From NCBI GenBank assembly GCA_018260475.1, contig JAGLBA010000011.1:1-64000 (forward strand): a stretch of 64,000 nucleotides of DNA. Reading direction: 5' to 3'. Below are positions 22,935-31,811 of the stretch, in pieces. Origin of the DNA: Chryseobacterium sp. (GTDB lineage Bacteria; Bacteroidota; Bacteroidia; Flavobacteriales; Weeksellaceae). The position numbers were made by a program, and so were the translations under genes. Under the pieces are notes generated by a model that saw only the letters and a list, made by a program, of their open reading frames with translations, was not told the origin of the DNA and did no database searches. How positions within the stretch are numbered: the stretch's first letter is position 1; every line of letters begins with the position of its first letter.

Positions 22935-23325
22935 TTGCTTAATTTTTAGGTAAATTTAGAAAAATATTTTATGTAGTATTAATAAAATGTAAATTTTCAA
23001 TACTGTTTTATCTCTGTCAAAATTTTATATGGAAGTATGCTAAAAGTTTTATGCTGATAGCGTCTTATAGTGATTACCCTATATTTTTCCAGAATTAATT
23101 GATGATTTTTAGCCAAGTTTTCAGACACAGAAAGATGTTGGCATAAATCTTCTTTTGTTATTTCTTTTGCCAATTAAACATTAGATTAGACATTAGATTT
23201 TTGCAAATGTGCTGATGAGCGTTCATACAAAGGTGTTAGAAAAAAGAAAAAATTTTTGCGTTGGAATGTAATTATTTATTCAGTTTATTTAGTTTTCCAA
23301 AATTTTGTTTTAAAATAGTATACAA
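22935..23325. other. 391-bp AT-rich gap with one weak small ORF
   Basis: Apart from the doubtful 58-codon frame at 22997-23173, I see only AT-rich sequence and short direct repeats (ACATTAGA at about 23178-23185 and 23190-23197). No hairpin terminator is apparent. Confidence 0.45.
22997..23173 (-). CDS. Possible small ORF (58 residues)
   Basis: An uninterrupted minus-strand frame in a gap that otherwise lacks genes. It would start with TTG at 23173 and ends at TGA (22997-22999). The product begins AKEITKEDLCQHLSVSENLA and is helical with a basic C-terminal half; amino-acid composition is normal. There is no ATG, no -7 box and no recognised family, and a stop lies directly before the TTG, so it may be a remnant of a larger gene or chance. 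Confidence 0.3.
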   Translation of the reverse strand: MAKEITKEDLCQHLSVSENLAKNHQLILEKYRVITIRRYQHKTFSILPYKILTEIKQY

Positions 23326-23562
23326 CTAATTCACTTGAGACAGTTTCTCCGCATATTCTTTAGCGAAAATCTTTTGTTCTTCTAGCAGTTGCTCCAATGT
23401 TTTTGGCAAAGTATAATGGAACAAAACATCATCATTTTCATCCAAAAAAATCAATTCTTTTTCTTCGCCGTCAATCATTTGTGCGAAAATTTCCCACATG
23501 GATGCGCCTTTTAACTTTAACATTTCAAAAAAATCTTTAGCTTTAATCTGAATATTTTTCAT
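23326..23562 (-). CDS. Hypothetical protein (78 residues)
   Basis: A small acidic protein starting MKNIQIKAKDFFEMLKLKG, with a helix, a short beta section (EKELIFLDENDDVLFHYTLP) and a C-terminal helix (EQLLEEQKIFAKEYAEKL). I do not recognise it. Support comes from a perfect -7 box 4 nt before its ATG, from normal codon use, and from being the only frame in the region. Divergent from dnaG with 69 bp between starts. Confidence 0.7.
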   Translation of the reverse strand: MKNIQIKAKDFFEMLKLKGASMWEIFAQMIDGEEKELIFLDENDDVLFHYTLPKTLEQLLEEQKIFAKEYAEKLSQVN

Positions 23563-23566
23563 GTTT

Positions 23567-23574
23567 CAAATTTA
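23567..23574 (-). promoter_or_regulatory. -7 box for the 78-residue protein gene
   Basis: TAAATTTG on the minus strand, ending 4 nt before the ATG at 23562. Confidence 0.55.
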
Positions 23575-23619
23575 ATTAAAATCTTCAAGCATGCAATTAC
23601 CAGCTTCCAAGTAATTCCG

Positions 23620-23627
23620 TATTTTTG
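23620..23627 (+). promoter_or_regulatory. -7 box for dnaG
   Basis: TATTTTTG, ending 4 nt before the dnaG ATG; predicts a leaderless mRNA. Confidence 0.55.
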
Positions 23628-23631
23628 AAAA

Positions 23632-25554
23632 ATGATTTCCAAGCAAACCATAGACAAGATTTTTTCCACCATCCGCGTGGAAGAAATCGTGGGCGAATAT
23701 GTACAGTTGAAGCGCGCCGGATCCAATTTCAAGGGTCTCAGCCCGTTTCATGACGAGAAAACGCCTAGTTTTGTAGTTTCTCCCAGCAAACAGATTTGGA
23801 AAGATTTCTCCTCCGGGAAAGGTGGTACGGCCATTTCTTTTTTAATGGAAATAGAAAACTTTACCTATCCCGAAGCGCTGCGCCATGCTGCAAAAAAATA
23901 CGGTATCGAGCTTGAAGAAACTTTGCGCGAATTTTCCGAGGAAGAAAAAACGGCACAAACCGAGCGCGATGTCCTCTACAAAATCCATGAAATCGCAAAC
24001 GATTTTTTCCAAAAGCAACTCTATAACACCGAGGAAGGCCGCGCCGTGGGCTATTCCTACTTAAAAGAGCGGGAACTTCGGGACGATATTATCAAAAAAT
24101 TCCAGTTGGGTTACTCGCCAGAAAAGAAAAATGGTTTTACCGAATATGCTTTGGAGAAAGGCTATTCCAAAGAGATTTTAGAAAAATCTGGACTCTCTAT
24201 TTTTCCAGAAAATTCTCCGCAAGGTATCGACCGCTTTCGAGAACGAGTCATTTTCCCAATTCATAGTTTTTCGGGAAGAGTGTTGGGTTTCGGAGCGAGA
24301 ATTCTGAAGAACAACGTAAAAACCGCGAAATATCTCAACTCTCCGGAAACGGATATTTACCATAAATCGAATGTGCTTTATGGTTTGAACCAAAGCAAAC
24401 AAGCGATTTCTAAAAACGACCTTTGCCTTTTGGTGGAAGGTTATATGGATGTCATCGCCCTGCATCAGGCCGGAATTGAAAATGTAGTTGCGAGTTCCGG
24501 AACTTCTTTAACTACGGAGCAAATTAAACTCATCAAAAGACTTACGGAGAATGTCACTATCCTTTTCGATGGCGATAGAGCCGGAATAAAAGCCAGTTTC
24601 AGAAGCATCGATATGCTGCTTTCCGAGGGTATGAATATCAGAATTCTACTCTTCCCAGATGGTGACGACCCGGATTCTTTCTCCCGAAAACATTCGATAG
24701 ACTTTGTAGAAAACTTTATTAAAACCGAAGCGGATGACTTCATCGACTTCAAAGCCGGTATTTTATTAAAAGAAGCCGGTACAGACCCTATAAAAAAGGC
24801 AGAAGCCATCCGGGACATCGTGAAATCCGTAGCTTTTGTTCAAAATGCGCTGAAACAGGAGGTTTACTTAAAAGAAGTTGCTGCAAAATTTGGGATCACG
24901 GAGCAGAGCCTTTTTAACGAACTGAGCGTACAGAAACAGATTAAAGACCAGCATTCGCCAAGGGATTTTAAACTCGAAAAAAAAGAAGTCCCCGTAAAAC
25001 TGGAAGTGGTGAAGGATTTGAGCGTAAATCCACTCATCATTCTCGAAGAAAAACTAGTGGAACTGCTCCTAAAATACGGCGACCACCTGATAACACGGAA
25101 AGATGAAGAAGGAAATGATTACCAAATCACTGTGGCAGAGGAAATTACCGCACATTTCGATGAAGATGATTATGAAATCATATCGCCGCTGAATGCGAAA
25201 ATCATTAACGAAATAAAAAAGGGACTTGACGAAAATGAAATCCGAGCTGGACAGTTTTTTTTAACTTTAATGGATGAAAATATTTCCGGAAAAGTGGCAG
25301 ACGCCCTCATCGAAAATTATGAAAACAGCGACTGGGGCAGGCATAACATCTATTTCAGCCACGAGGCGGAACTCATTCCGAAAATAGTGTGCGATGTGAT
25401 GACGCGGCACAAAAGGGAATTCACCATCAGCCTCATCAATGATTTAAAAAACAAACTCTCCGAAGATGCCGACAATAGCGGAACTTATCGCAAAATAATT
25501 ATGCTGAACCAGCTTCGCAAGGAAATGGATAGCGAACTAAACCGCGTTTTGTGA
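23632..25554 (+). CDS. dnaG: DNA primase DnaG lacking the zinc ligands
   Basis: A 640-residue primase that makes RNA primers at the fork with DnaB. The N-terminal domain (1-100) is normally a zinc ribbon with CPFH and CFGC; here the positions read SPFH (36-40) and DFSS (58-61), so three cysteines are replaced by Ser37, Asp58 and Ser61 while His40 and the fold residues EKTPSF and GG-x-AISFLM stay. The central part has the RNA polymerase and TOPRIM motifs (VEGYMDVIAL, LFDGDRAG, DGDDPDSF). The C-terminal helicase-binding part is diverged. Zinc loss appears to be common in flavobacterial DnaG as I recall it. The gene is otherwise intact. Confidence 0.95.
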   Translation: MISKQTIDKIFSTIRVEEIVGEYVQLKRAGSNFKGLSPFHDEKTPSFVVSPSKQIWKDFSSGKGGTAISFLMEIENFTYPEALRHAAKKYGIELEETLREFSEEEKTAQTERDVLYKIHEIANDFFQKQLYNTEEGRAVGYSYLKERELRDDIIKKFQLGYSPEKKNGFTEYALEKGYSKEILEKSGLSIFPENSPQGIDRFRERVIFPIHSFSGRVLGFGARILKNNVKTAKYLNSPETDIYHKSNVLYGLNQSKQAISKNDLCLLVEGYMDVIALHQAGIENVVASSGTSLTTEQIKLIKRLTENVTILFDGDRAGIKASFRSIDMLLSEGMNIRILLFPDGDDPDSFSRKHSIDFVENFIKTEADDFIDFKAGILLKEAGTDPIKKAEAIRDIVKSVAFVQNALKQEVYLKEVAAKFGITEQSLFNELSVQKQIKDQHSPRDFKLEKKEVPVKLEVVKDLSVNPLIILEEKLVELLLKYGDHLITRKDEEGNDYQITVAEEITAHFDEDDYEIISPLNAKIINEIKKGLDENEIRAGQFFLTLMDENISGKVADALIENYENSDWGRHNIYFSHEAELIPKIVCDVMTRHKREFTISLINDLKNKLSEDADNSGTYRKIIMLNQLRKEMDSELNRVL

Positions 25555-25618
25555 CAGAAAGGCATAAAAAAAATTAAGGAACGGATATTGCAAAAAATGA
25601 AACTATAAATTATAAATA

Positions 25619-26305
25619 ATGGATATTAAAAAAGATTTCAGAGATTTCTCTGTAAAGCATTTAGGTAACAGCGGCCTCGCAACCGATCAATATATGGGAA
25701 TGTATGGCCCTACTAACCTCACACCATACATTATGGAAGAACGCCGCATGAATGTGGCTCAGATGGATGTCTTCTCCCGGCTGATGATGGATAGAATTAT
25801 TTTTTTGGGAACCGGAATCGATGACCAAGTGGCCAATATCGTGACGGCACAACTTCTTTTCTTGGAAAGTTCCGACGCGAACAAGGACATTCAAATCTAT
25901 ATCAATTCACCGGGCGGCAGTGTGTATGCAGGCCTCGGAATTTATGACACGATGCAGATCATCAAACCAGATGTAGCGACCATCTGTACCGGTATGGCGG
26001 CCTCTATGGGCGCAGTGCTTTTGGTGGCCGGCGAAAAAGGCAAACGATCTGCTCTGAAACATTCCCGCGTGATGATTCACCAGCCTAGTGGTGGTGCACA
26101 AGGGGTGGCCAGTGATATGGAAATCAACCTTCGTGAGATGTTGAAACTGAAAAAAGAACTATATGACATCATCTCCGAACACTCCGGACAGACCTACGAA
26201 TGGGTAGAAAAGGCATCTGACCGCGACTACTGGATGACCTCTACTGAAGCGAAAGAATTCGGGATGGTAGATGAAGTTTTAGAGAAAAAACCGGCAACTT
26301 TATAA
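25619..26305 (+). CDS. clpP: ATP-dependent Clp protease proteolytic subunit
   Basis: A 228-residue serine peptidase forming the 14-mer chamber used with ClpX/ClpC. The triad is S129 (GMAASMGAVL), H154 (VMIHQPSGG) and D203. SPGGSVYAGLGIYDTMQ and the C-terminal handle region are standard. The N-terminus is about 20 residues longer than the mature E. coli enzyme and is probably processed. No ATPase gene lies next to it. A strong bidirectional terminator follows. Confidence 0.97.
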   Translation: MDIKKDFRDFSVKHLGNSGLATDQYMGMYGPTNLTPYIMEERRMNVAQMDVFSRLMMDRIIFLGTGIDDQVANIVTAQLLFLESSDANKDIQIYINSPGGSVYAGLGIYDTMQIIKPDVATICTGMAASMGAVLLVAGEKGKRSALKHSRVMIHQPSGGAQGVASDMEINLREMLKLKKELYDIISEHSGQTYEWVEKASDRDYWMTSTEAKEFGMVDEVLEKKPATL

Positions 26306-26358
26306 CGAGTCGCTCCTTAATTAGACTCAACTTACGGTTTTTCATTTTTAAACAAAGG

Positions 26359-26386
26359 AATACCGCTCGAATTATCGAGCGGTATT
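26359..26386. terminator. Bidirectional terminator between clpP and a lipoprotein gene
   Basis: A 12-bp perfect stem AATACCGCTCGA/TCGAGCGGTATT with a 4-nt loop, followed by TTTTT on the plus strand. It serves clpP and possibly the convergent minus-strand gene at 26405. Confidence 0.85.
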
Positions 26387-26404
26387 TTTCATTTAAAGCA
26401 AATC

Positions 26405-26599
26405 TTACTTCGCTGAATCTTTCACTACGGCATCGGTTGCAGCGCTCGGCTCGGCAGATACGGCTGCGGAATCTACACCTTCGTTGCGCATGTGTTCGGC
26501 GCTCAACTCCTGTTTGATTTCTTCCCTTTTTTCTTCTTTTTGTGCACAAGCCGAAAGGAAAAGAGTTCCTGCGGCCATAATTAGAATTAATTTTTTCAT
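26405..26599 (-). CDS. Small lipoprotein (64 residues)
   Basis: Signal peptide MKKLILIMAAGTLFLSAC with the lipobox LSAC (Cys18). The mature 47 residues are hydrophilic, with many Glu/Lys at first and then an Ala/Ser/Val-rich tail (SAAVSAEPSAATDAVVKD). It looks like a short unstructured envelope lipoprotein; no family recognised. Terminates at the shared hairpin with clpP. Confidence 0.7.
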   Translation of the reverse strand: MKKLILIMAAGTLFLSACAQKEEKREEIKQELSAEHMRNEGVDSAAVSAEPSAATDAVVKDSAK

Positions 26600-26637
26600 G
26601 ATGATTATTTTTTTAAGTTAAATTTAAACGAAACAAA

Positions 26638-28263
26638 TTAGCCCAAATAAGGGTATTTATAATTTTTTGGAGTTACGAAAGTTTCCTTGATGGATCTTAC
26701 GGAAGTCCAGCGCATGAGGTTCATTTTAGATCCCGCTTTATCATTGGTTCCGGAAGCTCTCGCACCTCCGAAAGGTTGCTGGCCAACTACCGCACCGGTT
26801 GGTTTGTCATTTATGTAGAAGTTACCTGCGGCATTCTCCAACGCTTTGTAAGCCTCGTCTATCGCATAACGGTCTTGTGCGAATATAGATCCTGTAAGGG
26901 AATATGGCGAAGTTTCATCTACCAGTTTCAAAGTTTCAGTCCAATCTTCATCTTGATAAACATAGATGGATAGAATTGGACCAAAAATCTCTTCGCGGAG
27001 CGATTCGTATTGTGGGTTTTCAGTAAGTATTACGGTAGGCTCTATGAACCAGCCTTTTTTATCATCACAATTACCACCGAAAATAATTTTGGATTCTTTA
27101 GATTTTTCAGCACGCTCGATGTAACCTTTGCAACGGTCGAATGCTACTTTGTCGATAACCGCGTTGATGAAGTTAGACGGGTCTTCCGGCGATCCCATCT
27201 TTATAGTTTTCATTTGTGCCTCCATGGATTTTTTCACCTCTTTCCAAAGAGATTTTGGGATGTAGGCTCTGGATGCTGCCGAACATTTTTGCCCTTGGTA
27301 CTCGAACGCCCCGCGGATCAGCGCAGTAGCCACGCCATCTACCTCTGCGGATGGGTGTACCATTACGAAATCTTTACCTCCGGTCTCGCCCACGATACGC
27401 GGATAGGTTTTGTAGTTTTGGATATTCTCGCCAATTTGTTTCCACATACTTTGGAACACTCTGGTAGAACCTGTGAAGTGTAGCCCTGCAAAATCCGGGT
27501 GAGAGAGGACTTTATCGGCGGTTTCTTTACCATCGGTGAAGATCATATTGATGACCCCATCCGGTAAACCGGCTTCTTTCAAGACATCCATAATCACTTT
27601 AGCAGAAAGAACTTGTTTGTCGCTCGGCTTCCAAACAACCACATTCCCCATCATAGCCATGCAGGTAGGTAGGTTCCCGGAAATGGCGGTAAAGTTAAAC
27701 GGCGTAACGGCGAAGCAGAATCCTTCCAAAGGCCGGTATTCCACACGGTTCCAAATTCCGGCATCGGATATTGGTTGCTCACTGTAGATTTCCGTCATGA
27801 ATTCCACATTGAAACGAAGGAAATCGATGAATTCGCAAGCGGCATCTATCTCGGTTTGATGTACATTTTTAGACTGCCCAATCATGGTAGCAGCATTGAT
27901 GGTGTCGCGGTATGGCCCGGCGATAAGGTCTGCGGCCTTTAGGAAGATCGCGGCCCGGTGTTCCCAGCCCATAGCGTTCCACTTGTCCTTAGCCGCAAGT
28001 GCAGTATTGATCGCATCTTCCACATGGGACATATCGCCTTGGTGGTACACGCCCAAATCATGTTTGTGGTCGTGCGGAGACTGTAACCTCACGGTATTTC
28101 CTGTAGTAACCTCTTTCCCGCCGATGATCATCGGGATATCGAATTTAGTTTTCCACATCGCTTTATAGGCAGCGAGTAGGCTTTTTACTTCGTATGATCC
28201 TGGTTCGTATGCTCTTACCGGCTCGTTCACCGCAAAAGGGACTTGCGAAATTGATTTTGACAT
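26638..28263 (-). CDS. pruA: L-glutamate gamma-semialdehyde dehydrogenase
   Basis: A 541-residue aldehyde dehydrogenase oxidising glutamate semialdehyde (P5C) to glutamate in proline breakdown. Catalytic Cys is in YQGQKCSAASRAY, the general base Glu in RIVGETGGKDFVMV, with NAD motifs FTGSTRVFQ and the P5CDH-type GAVVGQQPFGGARASGTNDKAG near the end. It is the stand-alone form, without the PutA proline dehydrogenase part. The frame is open 72 bp upstream, but ATG 28263 (MSKSISQVPFAVNEPV) is the family start. Confidence 0.96.
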   Translation of the reverse strand: MSKSISQVPFAVNEPVRAYEPGSYEVKSLLAAYKAMWKTKFDIPMIIGGKEVTTGNTVRLQSPHDHKHDLGVYHQGDMSHVEDAINTALAAKDKWNAMGWEHRAAIFLKAADLIAGPYRDTINAATMIGQSKNVHQTEIDAACEFIDFLRFNVEFMTEIYSEQPISDAGIWNRVEYRPLEGFCFAVTPFNFTAISGNLPTCMAMMGNVVVWKPSDKQVLSAKVIMDVLKEAGLPDGVINMIFTDGKETADKVLSHPDFAGLHFTGSTRVFQSMWKQIGENIQNYKTYPRIVGETGGKDFVMVHPSAEVDGVATALIRGAFEYQGQKCSAASRAYIPKSLWKEVKKSMEAQMKTIKMGSPEDPSNFINAVIDKVAFDRCKGYIERAEKSKESKIIFGGNCDDKKGWFIEPTVILTENPQYESLREEIFGPILSIYVYQDEDWTETLKLVDETSPYSLTGSIFAQDRYAIDEAYKALENAAGNFYINDKPTGAVVGQQPFGGARASGTNDKAGSKMNLMRWTSVRSIKETFVTPKNYKYPYLG

Positions 28264-28293
28264 AAATGTTTGATTTAAATTAATGCTTTTGAA

Positions 28294-28301
28294 CAAAATT
28301 A
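28294..28301 (-). promoter_or_regulatory. -7 box for pruA
   Basis: TAATTTTG on the minus strand, 30 nt before ATG 28263. It lies inside the longer open frame, which supports the shorter start. Confidence 0.5.
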
Positions 28302-28453
28302 CGAATTTTAAAGCGAATTTTCCTTTATTAATCAAGTTAAAAGAATTACAAAAATATCAAGATTTTATTTAAAAAAAAACACTTGAAGGGACTAAAAAGA
28401 GGGATTTTACGAAAATCATTTTTAAAATAGCTTAGAAACCGTCTTCTTTTCGT

Positions 28454-28461
28454 TAAATTTG
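28454..28461 (+). promoter_or_regulatory. -7 box for the first exonuclease III gene
   Basis: TAAATTTG, 20 nt before the ATG at 28482. Confidence 0.5.
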
Positions 28462-28481
28462 AATCTTATTAATGACATAAA

Positions 28482-29249
28482 ATGAAGATAGCAACTTATA
28501 ATGTGAATGGGGTGAATGCCCGCCTACCTGTGCTTTTGCGTTGGTTGGAAGAAACCGCGCCAGATGTGGTGTGTTTGCAGGAACTGAAAGCGCCGCAGGA
28601 AAAATTCCCGATAGACGCCATAGCAGCGGCGGGATACAATGCCATTTGGCACGGACAAAAATCTTGGAATGGGGTCGCCATCCTCGCCAAAGGACATGAA
28701 ATTGAGGAGCGCAGAAAAGGTTTGGATGGTGATAATGAAGATGTGCAGAGCCGCTATTTGGAAGCGAAGGTGAACGGTATAATCATCGGTTGCCTTTATC
28801 TGCCAAACGGAAATCCCGCCCCGGGACCCAAGTTTGATTATAAATTACGCTGGTTCGAGCGGCTATACGCCCACGCAGAAATGCTGCTGACCTCTGGAAA
28901 TCATGTGGTACTTTGTGGCGATTATAATGTGATGCCCACGGAATTGGATGTTTATAAACCTGAAAAATGGATTAATGATGCCCTTTTTCGTCCGGAAGTT
29001 CGCGCCGCTTTCCATGAGTTGGTCGCGCAAGGTTGGACGGATGCAGTGCGCCACCTGCACCCAGATGAGGTGATTTATACCTTCTACGACTACTTCCGGC
29101 AGGCCTACGAACGCAATGCTGGACTTCGGATAGATCATTTCTTGCTTTCTCCGGATCTTGTTCAAAATCTAAAAAAAGCGGAGGTGGATAGGCATGTCCG
29201 CGGTTGGGAGAAATCCAGCGACCATTGCCCGGTCTGGATTGAGATTTAA
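28482..29249 (+). CDS. xth: Exodeoxyribonuclease III (XthA-like)
   Basis: A 255-residue EEP-fold nuclease that cuts at abasic sites and removes 3' blocks in base-excision repair. Motifs: MKIATYNVNGVNARL, VVCLQELKAP with the metal Glu, LCGDYNVMPTELDVY, RIDHFLLSPDL and SSDHCPVWIEI. The second copy at 53537 is closer to Bacillus ExoA, so the two are different subtypes. Single gene with its own terminator. Confidence 0.95.
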   Translation: MKIATYNVNGVNARLPVLLRWLEETAPDVVCLQELKAPQEKFPIDAIAAAGYNAIWHGQKSWNGVAILAKGHEIEERRKGLDGDNEDVQSRYLEAKVNGIIIGCLYLPNGNPAPGPKFDYKLRWFERLYAHAEMLLTSGNHVVLCGDYNVMPTELDVYKPEKWINDALFRPEVRAAFHELVAQGWTDAVRHLHPDEVIYTFYDYFRQAYERNAGLRIDHFLLSPDLVQNLKKAEVDRHVRGWEKSSDHCPVWIEI

Positions 29250-29255
29250 AATAAA

Positions 29256-29284
29256 AAAAGCAGTCATTTAAAATGATTGCTTTT
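29256..29284 (+). terminator. Terminator after the first exonuclease III gene
   Basis: Stem AAAAGCAGTCATT with AATGATTGCTTTT (one G-T pair) followed by CTTTT. It lies between two convergent genes and may work in both directions. Confidence 0.7.
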
Positions 29285-29308
29285 CTTTTACCTGAAGCTC
29301 CCAATAAA

Positions 29309-29818
29309 TTAATTTTTCTCAAAATTCTTTTCAAAACCTTTACAATCCGCAGGCTTTAGGACAGTTCCTTCGTATTTGATTTGTTTTGGATTCACATACT
29401 GGGATTTGGAACCATTCGCTTTCTGTTCACCGATTCCTTCTATCAGATTTTCGCCTTGCTTTAGCAGAAAAATTTCACTTTCTGAAACAATTCCTTCCGC
29501 CTCAATAGTATAGGCAAGTTTTATGGTGTCGCCATTTTGAGAACCCACTACATCGCCCAGGGAACCGTCTTTTACATAATTTTTATAGCGCAATTTCCCA
29601 ATGAGCGTCCCGAGGTTGTCCTCCAGCATTAGAAAGACCGAATCCTGACTTACGGTCCCCAAATAACAAGTCTGTGCTAGTGGTTCGGCCACTTCGGTAC
29701 TTTCCTGGTTGACCACAGAGTCTGTATTGGAAGTATAATCTGTAAGCGATTCAGGTTTTTTCTTATCACAACTTAAAGTCAGCGTGGCAATAGCAAAAGC
29801 GAGTATTATTTTTTTCAT
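29309..29818 (-). CDS. Hypothetical lipoprotein (169 residues)
   Basis: Signal peptide MKKIILAFAIATLTLSC with the lipidated Cys17. After a linker rich in Ser/Thr/Glu comes a beta-rich domain with two further cysteines (QTCYLG and PADCKGF) that may form a disulfide. Similar small Bacteroidota lipoproteins are common, but I do not recognise a named family. Probably outer-membrane or periplasmic. Confidence 0.75.
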   Translation of the reverse strand: MKKIILAFAIATLTLSCDKKKPESLTDYTSNTDSVVNQESTEVAEPLAQTCYLGTVSQDSVFLMLEDNLGTLIGKLRYKNYVKDGSLGDVVGSQNGDTIKLAYTIEAEGIVSESEIFLLKQGENLIEGIGEQKANGSKSQYVNPKQIKYEGTVLKPADCKGFEKNFEKN

Positions 29819-29971
29819 TTTTAAAATTAATATTTTCGGTTATAAATTTAACAAAAAACTGCTTGTAATGCTTTTATTCACAATTAACAATCGTTAATCT
29901 AAAATAAAGCGACGCTCGCCTTTTTAGAAAAACTTTAATTTGCTTAAATTTAAAGTCTCAAATTAATTTAA

Positions 29972-31744
29972 ATGGAAACTTCAGAAAAAATAAACCTATT
30001 GCGCCAAAAGATGAACGCAGAACATATAGATGGTTTCATAGTGTATTCCGCTGATCCGCACATGAGCGAATATCTGCCGGAAGAATGGCAGGAAAGAGCG
30101 TGGCTTACTGGGTTCACTGGGTCTGCCGGTTTTGTGGTAGTGACCAAGGACAAGGCGTTTCTCTGGACGGATGGCCGCTATTTCGTGCAGGCACCTACCG
30201 AACTAGCAGGTTCCGGGATTGGTCTAATGAAGGACGGGGTGGAAGGTACGCCCAACTACATCGATTGGATTATCTCGGAAATTACCGAAGGCGGAACCGT
30301 GGCAGTGAATGCCATTGCCACTTCCCATGCCAACTGGAAATTGCTACAGGAAAAACTTGGCAAAAATAATATTAAACTTGTGGATTTGCCTTTGTTAAAG
30401 GAAATTTGGACAGATAGAACTTCTAATAATACAAAAAATCCGGTTTTCGTTCACCCCGTGGAAAGAGCCGGGAAATCGGTGGTTGAAAAACTGACGGCTA
30501 TCCGACAAAAAATGCATGAGCAGTGCGCTACGGCACACCTCATCTCAAGTCTGGATGATGTGGCTTGGACGCTGAATCTCCGTGGCAGCGATGTGCAGGC
30601 GAATCCAGTGTTTTTGGGCTATATCGTTTTAACTCAAAAAAATGCGAAATTATTCGTTGATAAAGAAAAACTAAACGCCGAAGCGCAAAAACAACTTGCA
30701 GATGCAGGTGTGGATGTGATAGAATATGATGAATTTTTCAAACATTTAAGCCAAATTAAAGACGAAAAAATCCTCGTTTCTCCTAACACCAATCAATCGG
30801 TTTTCGAGGCTTTAAAATCTCAAAATTCATTTATTAAAGCCGCCGTTCCGGGCAACCTGATGAAGGCGCAAAAAAATGAAGCTGAACTTGCTGGGTTCCG
30901 CACCGTGATGGTGCGCGATGGCGTAGCGATGGTGAAATTCCTCTATTGGCTGACTAAAAATGTGGGTCAAGAAAAGATGGATGAATACTCTGTAGGCGAA
31001 AAACTACGCAGTTTCCGTGCTGAGGGAGATAATTTTGTCGGCGAAAGTTTCGGCAGCATCATCGGTTACAAAGGCAACGGCGCCATCGTGCATTATTCCG
31101 CAAAAAAAGAGGGTAGCGCGCAGATTTTGAATGAAGGCAGCATCCTCGTGGATTCCGGCGGACAATATTTGGAAGGTACTACAGACATCACCCGTACTTT
31201 AGCTCTGGGCGCGGTTTCGGATGAGTTTAAAAAAGATTCTACTTTGGTATTGCAGGGCATGATTCGCCTATCTATGGTAAAATTTCCGAAAGGGACGAAA
31301 GGCGTTCATTTGGATGCGATTGCAAGACTTCCGCTGTGGATGCATGGCAAGGACTATGCGCACGGCACCGGTCACGGCGTGGGCAGTTTCATGAATGTGC
31401 ACGAGGGACCGCAAAACATTCGAAAAGATATGAACCCGCAGGAATTGTTGCCAGGCATGGTGGTGTCCAACGAGCCGGGATATTATGTTGAAAATCAATA
31501 CGGTATTCGCCATGAAAACCTAATTGCCGTGCGCGAGGCAGAAAAAACGGATTCAGGAACCTTTTATGAATTTGAAACCCTGACCTTCTGCCCGTTTTTC
31601 AAAAATACGATTGTAAAGGAACTTTTAAGTCAAGAAGAAATCAACTGGCTGAACGATTACCATAAACAATGTGAAGAAAAAATCGCCCCACATCTGGAAG
31701 GCGAGTTGAAGGACTGGTTTTTAGAATTGTTAAAACCGTTCTAA
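29972..31744 (+). CDS. pepP: Xaa-Pro aminopeptidase (M24B, long form)
   Basis: A 590-residue metallopeptidase that removes an N-terminal residue before proline. It has two N-terminal creatinase-like domains and a C-terminal pita-bread domain, the long form also found in eukaryotic APP1, against about 440 residues in E. coli PepP. Metal ligands are visible in VDSGGQYLEGTTDITRTL (two Asp), HGTGHGVGSFMNVHEGP (His), VVSNEPGYY (Glu) and YGIRHENLIAV (Glu). No signal peptide, so cytoplasmic. Strong terminator after it. Confidence 0.94.
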   Translation: METSEKINLLRQKMNAEHIDGFIVYSADPHMSEYLPEEWQERAWLTGFTGSAGFVVVTKDKAFLWTDGRYFVQAPTELAGSGIGLMKDGVEGTPNYIDWIISEITEGGTVAVNAIATSHANWKLLQEKLGKNNIKLVDLPLLKEIWTDRTSNNTKNPVFVHPVERAGKSVVEKLTAIRQKMHEQCATAHLISSLDDVAWTLNLRGSDVQANPVFLGYIVLTQKNAKLFVDKEKLNAEAQKQLADAGVDVIEYDEFFKHLSQIKDEKILVSPNTNQSVFEALKSQNSFIKAAVPGNLMKAQKNEAELAGFRTVMVRDGVAMVKFLYWLTKNVGQEKMDEYSVGEKLRSFRAEGDNFVGESFGSIIGYKGNGAIVHYSAKKEGSAQILNEGSILVDSGGQYLEGTTDITRTLALGAVSDEFKKDSTLVLQGMIRLSMVKFPKGTKGVHLDAIARLPLWMHGKDYAHGTGHGVGSFMNVHEGPQNIRKDMNPQELLPGMVVSNEPGYYVENQYGIRHENLIAVREAEKTDSGTFYEFETLTFCPFFKNTIVKELLSQEEINWLNDYHKQCEEKIAPHLEGELKDWFLELLKPF

Positions 31745-31759
31745 TTTTATTTAAACAAA

Positions 31760-31799
31760 AATCCGCCGCGCTTATTAAGCGCGGCGGATTTGTTTTTTT
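31760..31799. terminator. Strong terminator after pepP
   Basis: A 14-bp perfect GC-rich stem (31760-31773 with 31777-31790, loop ATT) followed by TGTTTTTTT on the plus strand and flanked by AAAA on the left, so it can also serve the convergent M16 operon. Confidence 0.9.
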
Positions 31800-31811
31800 A
31801 AAGGAAATGTT

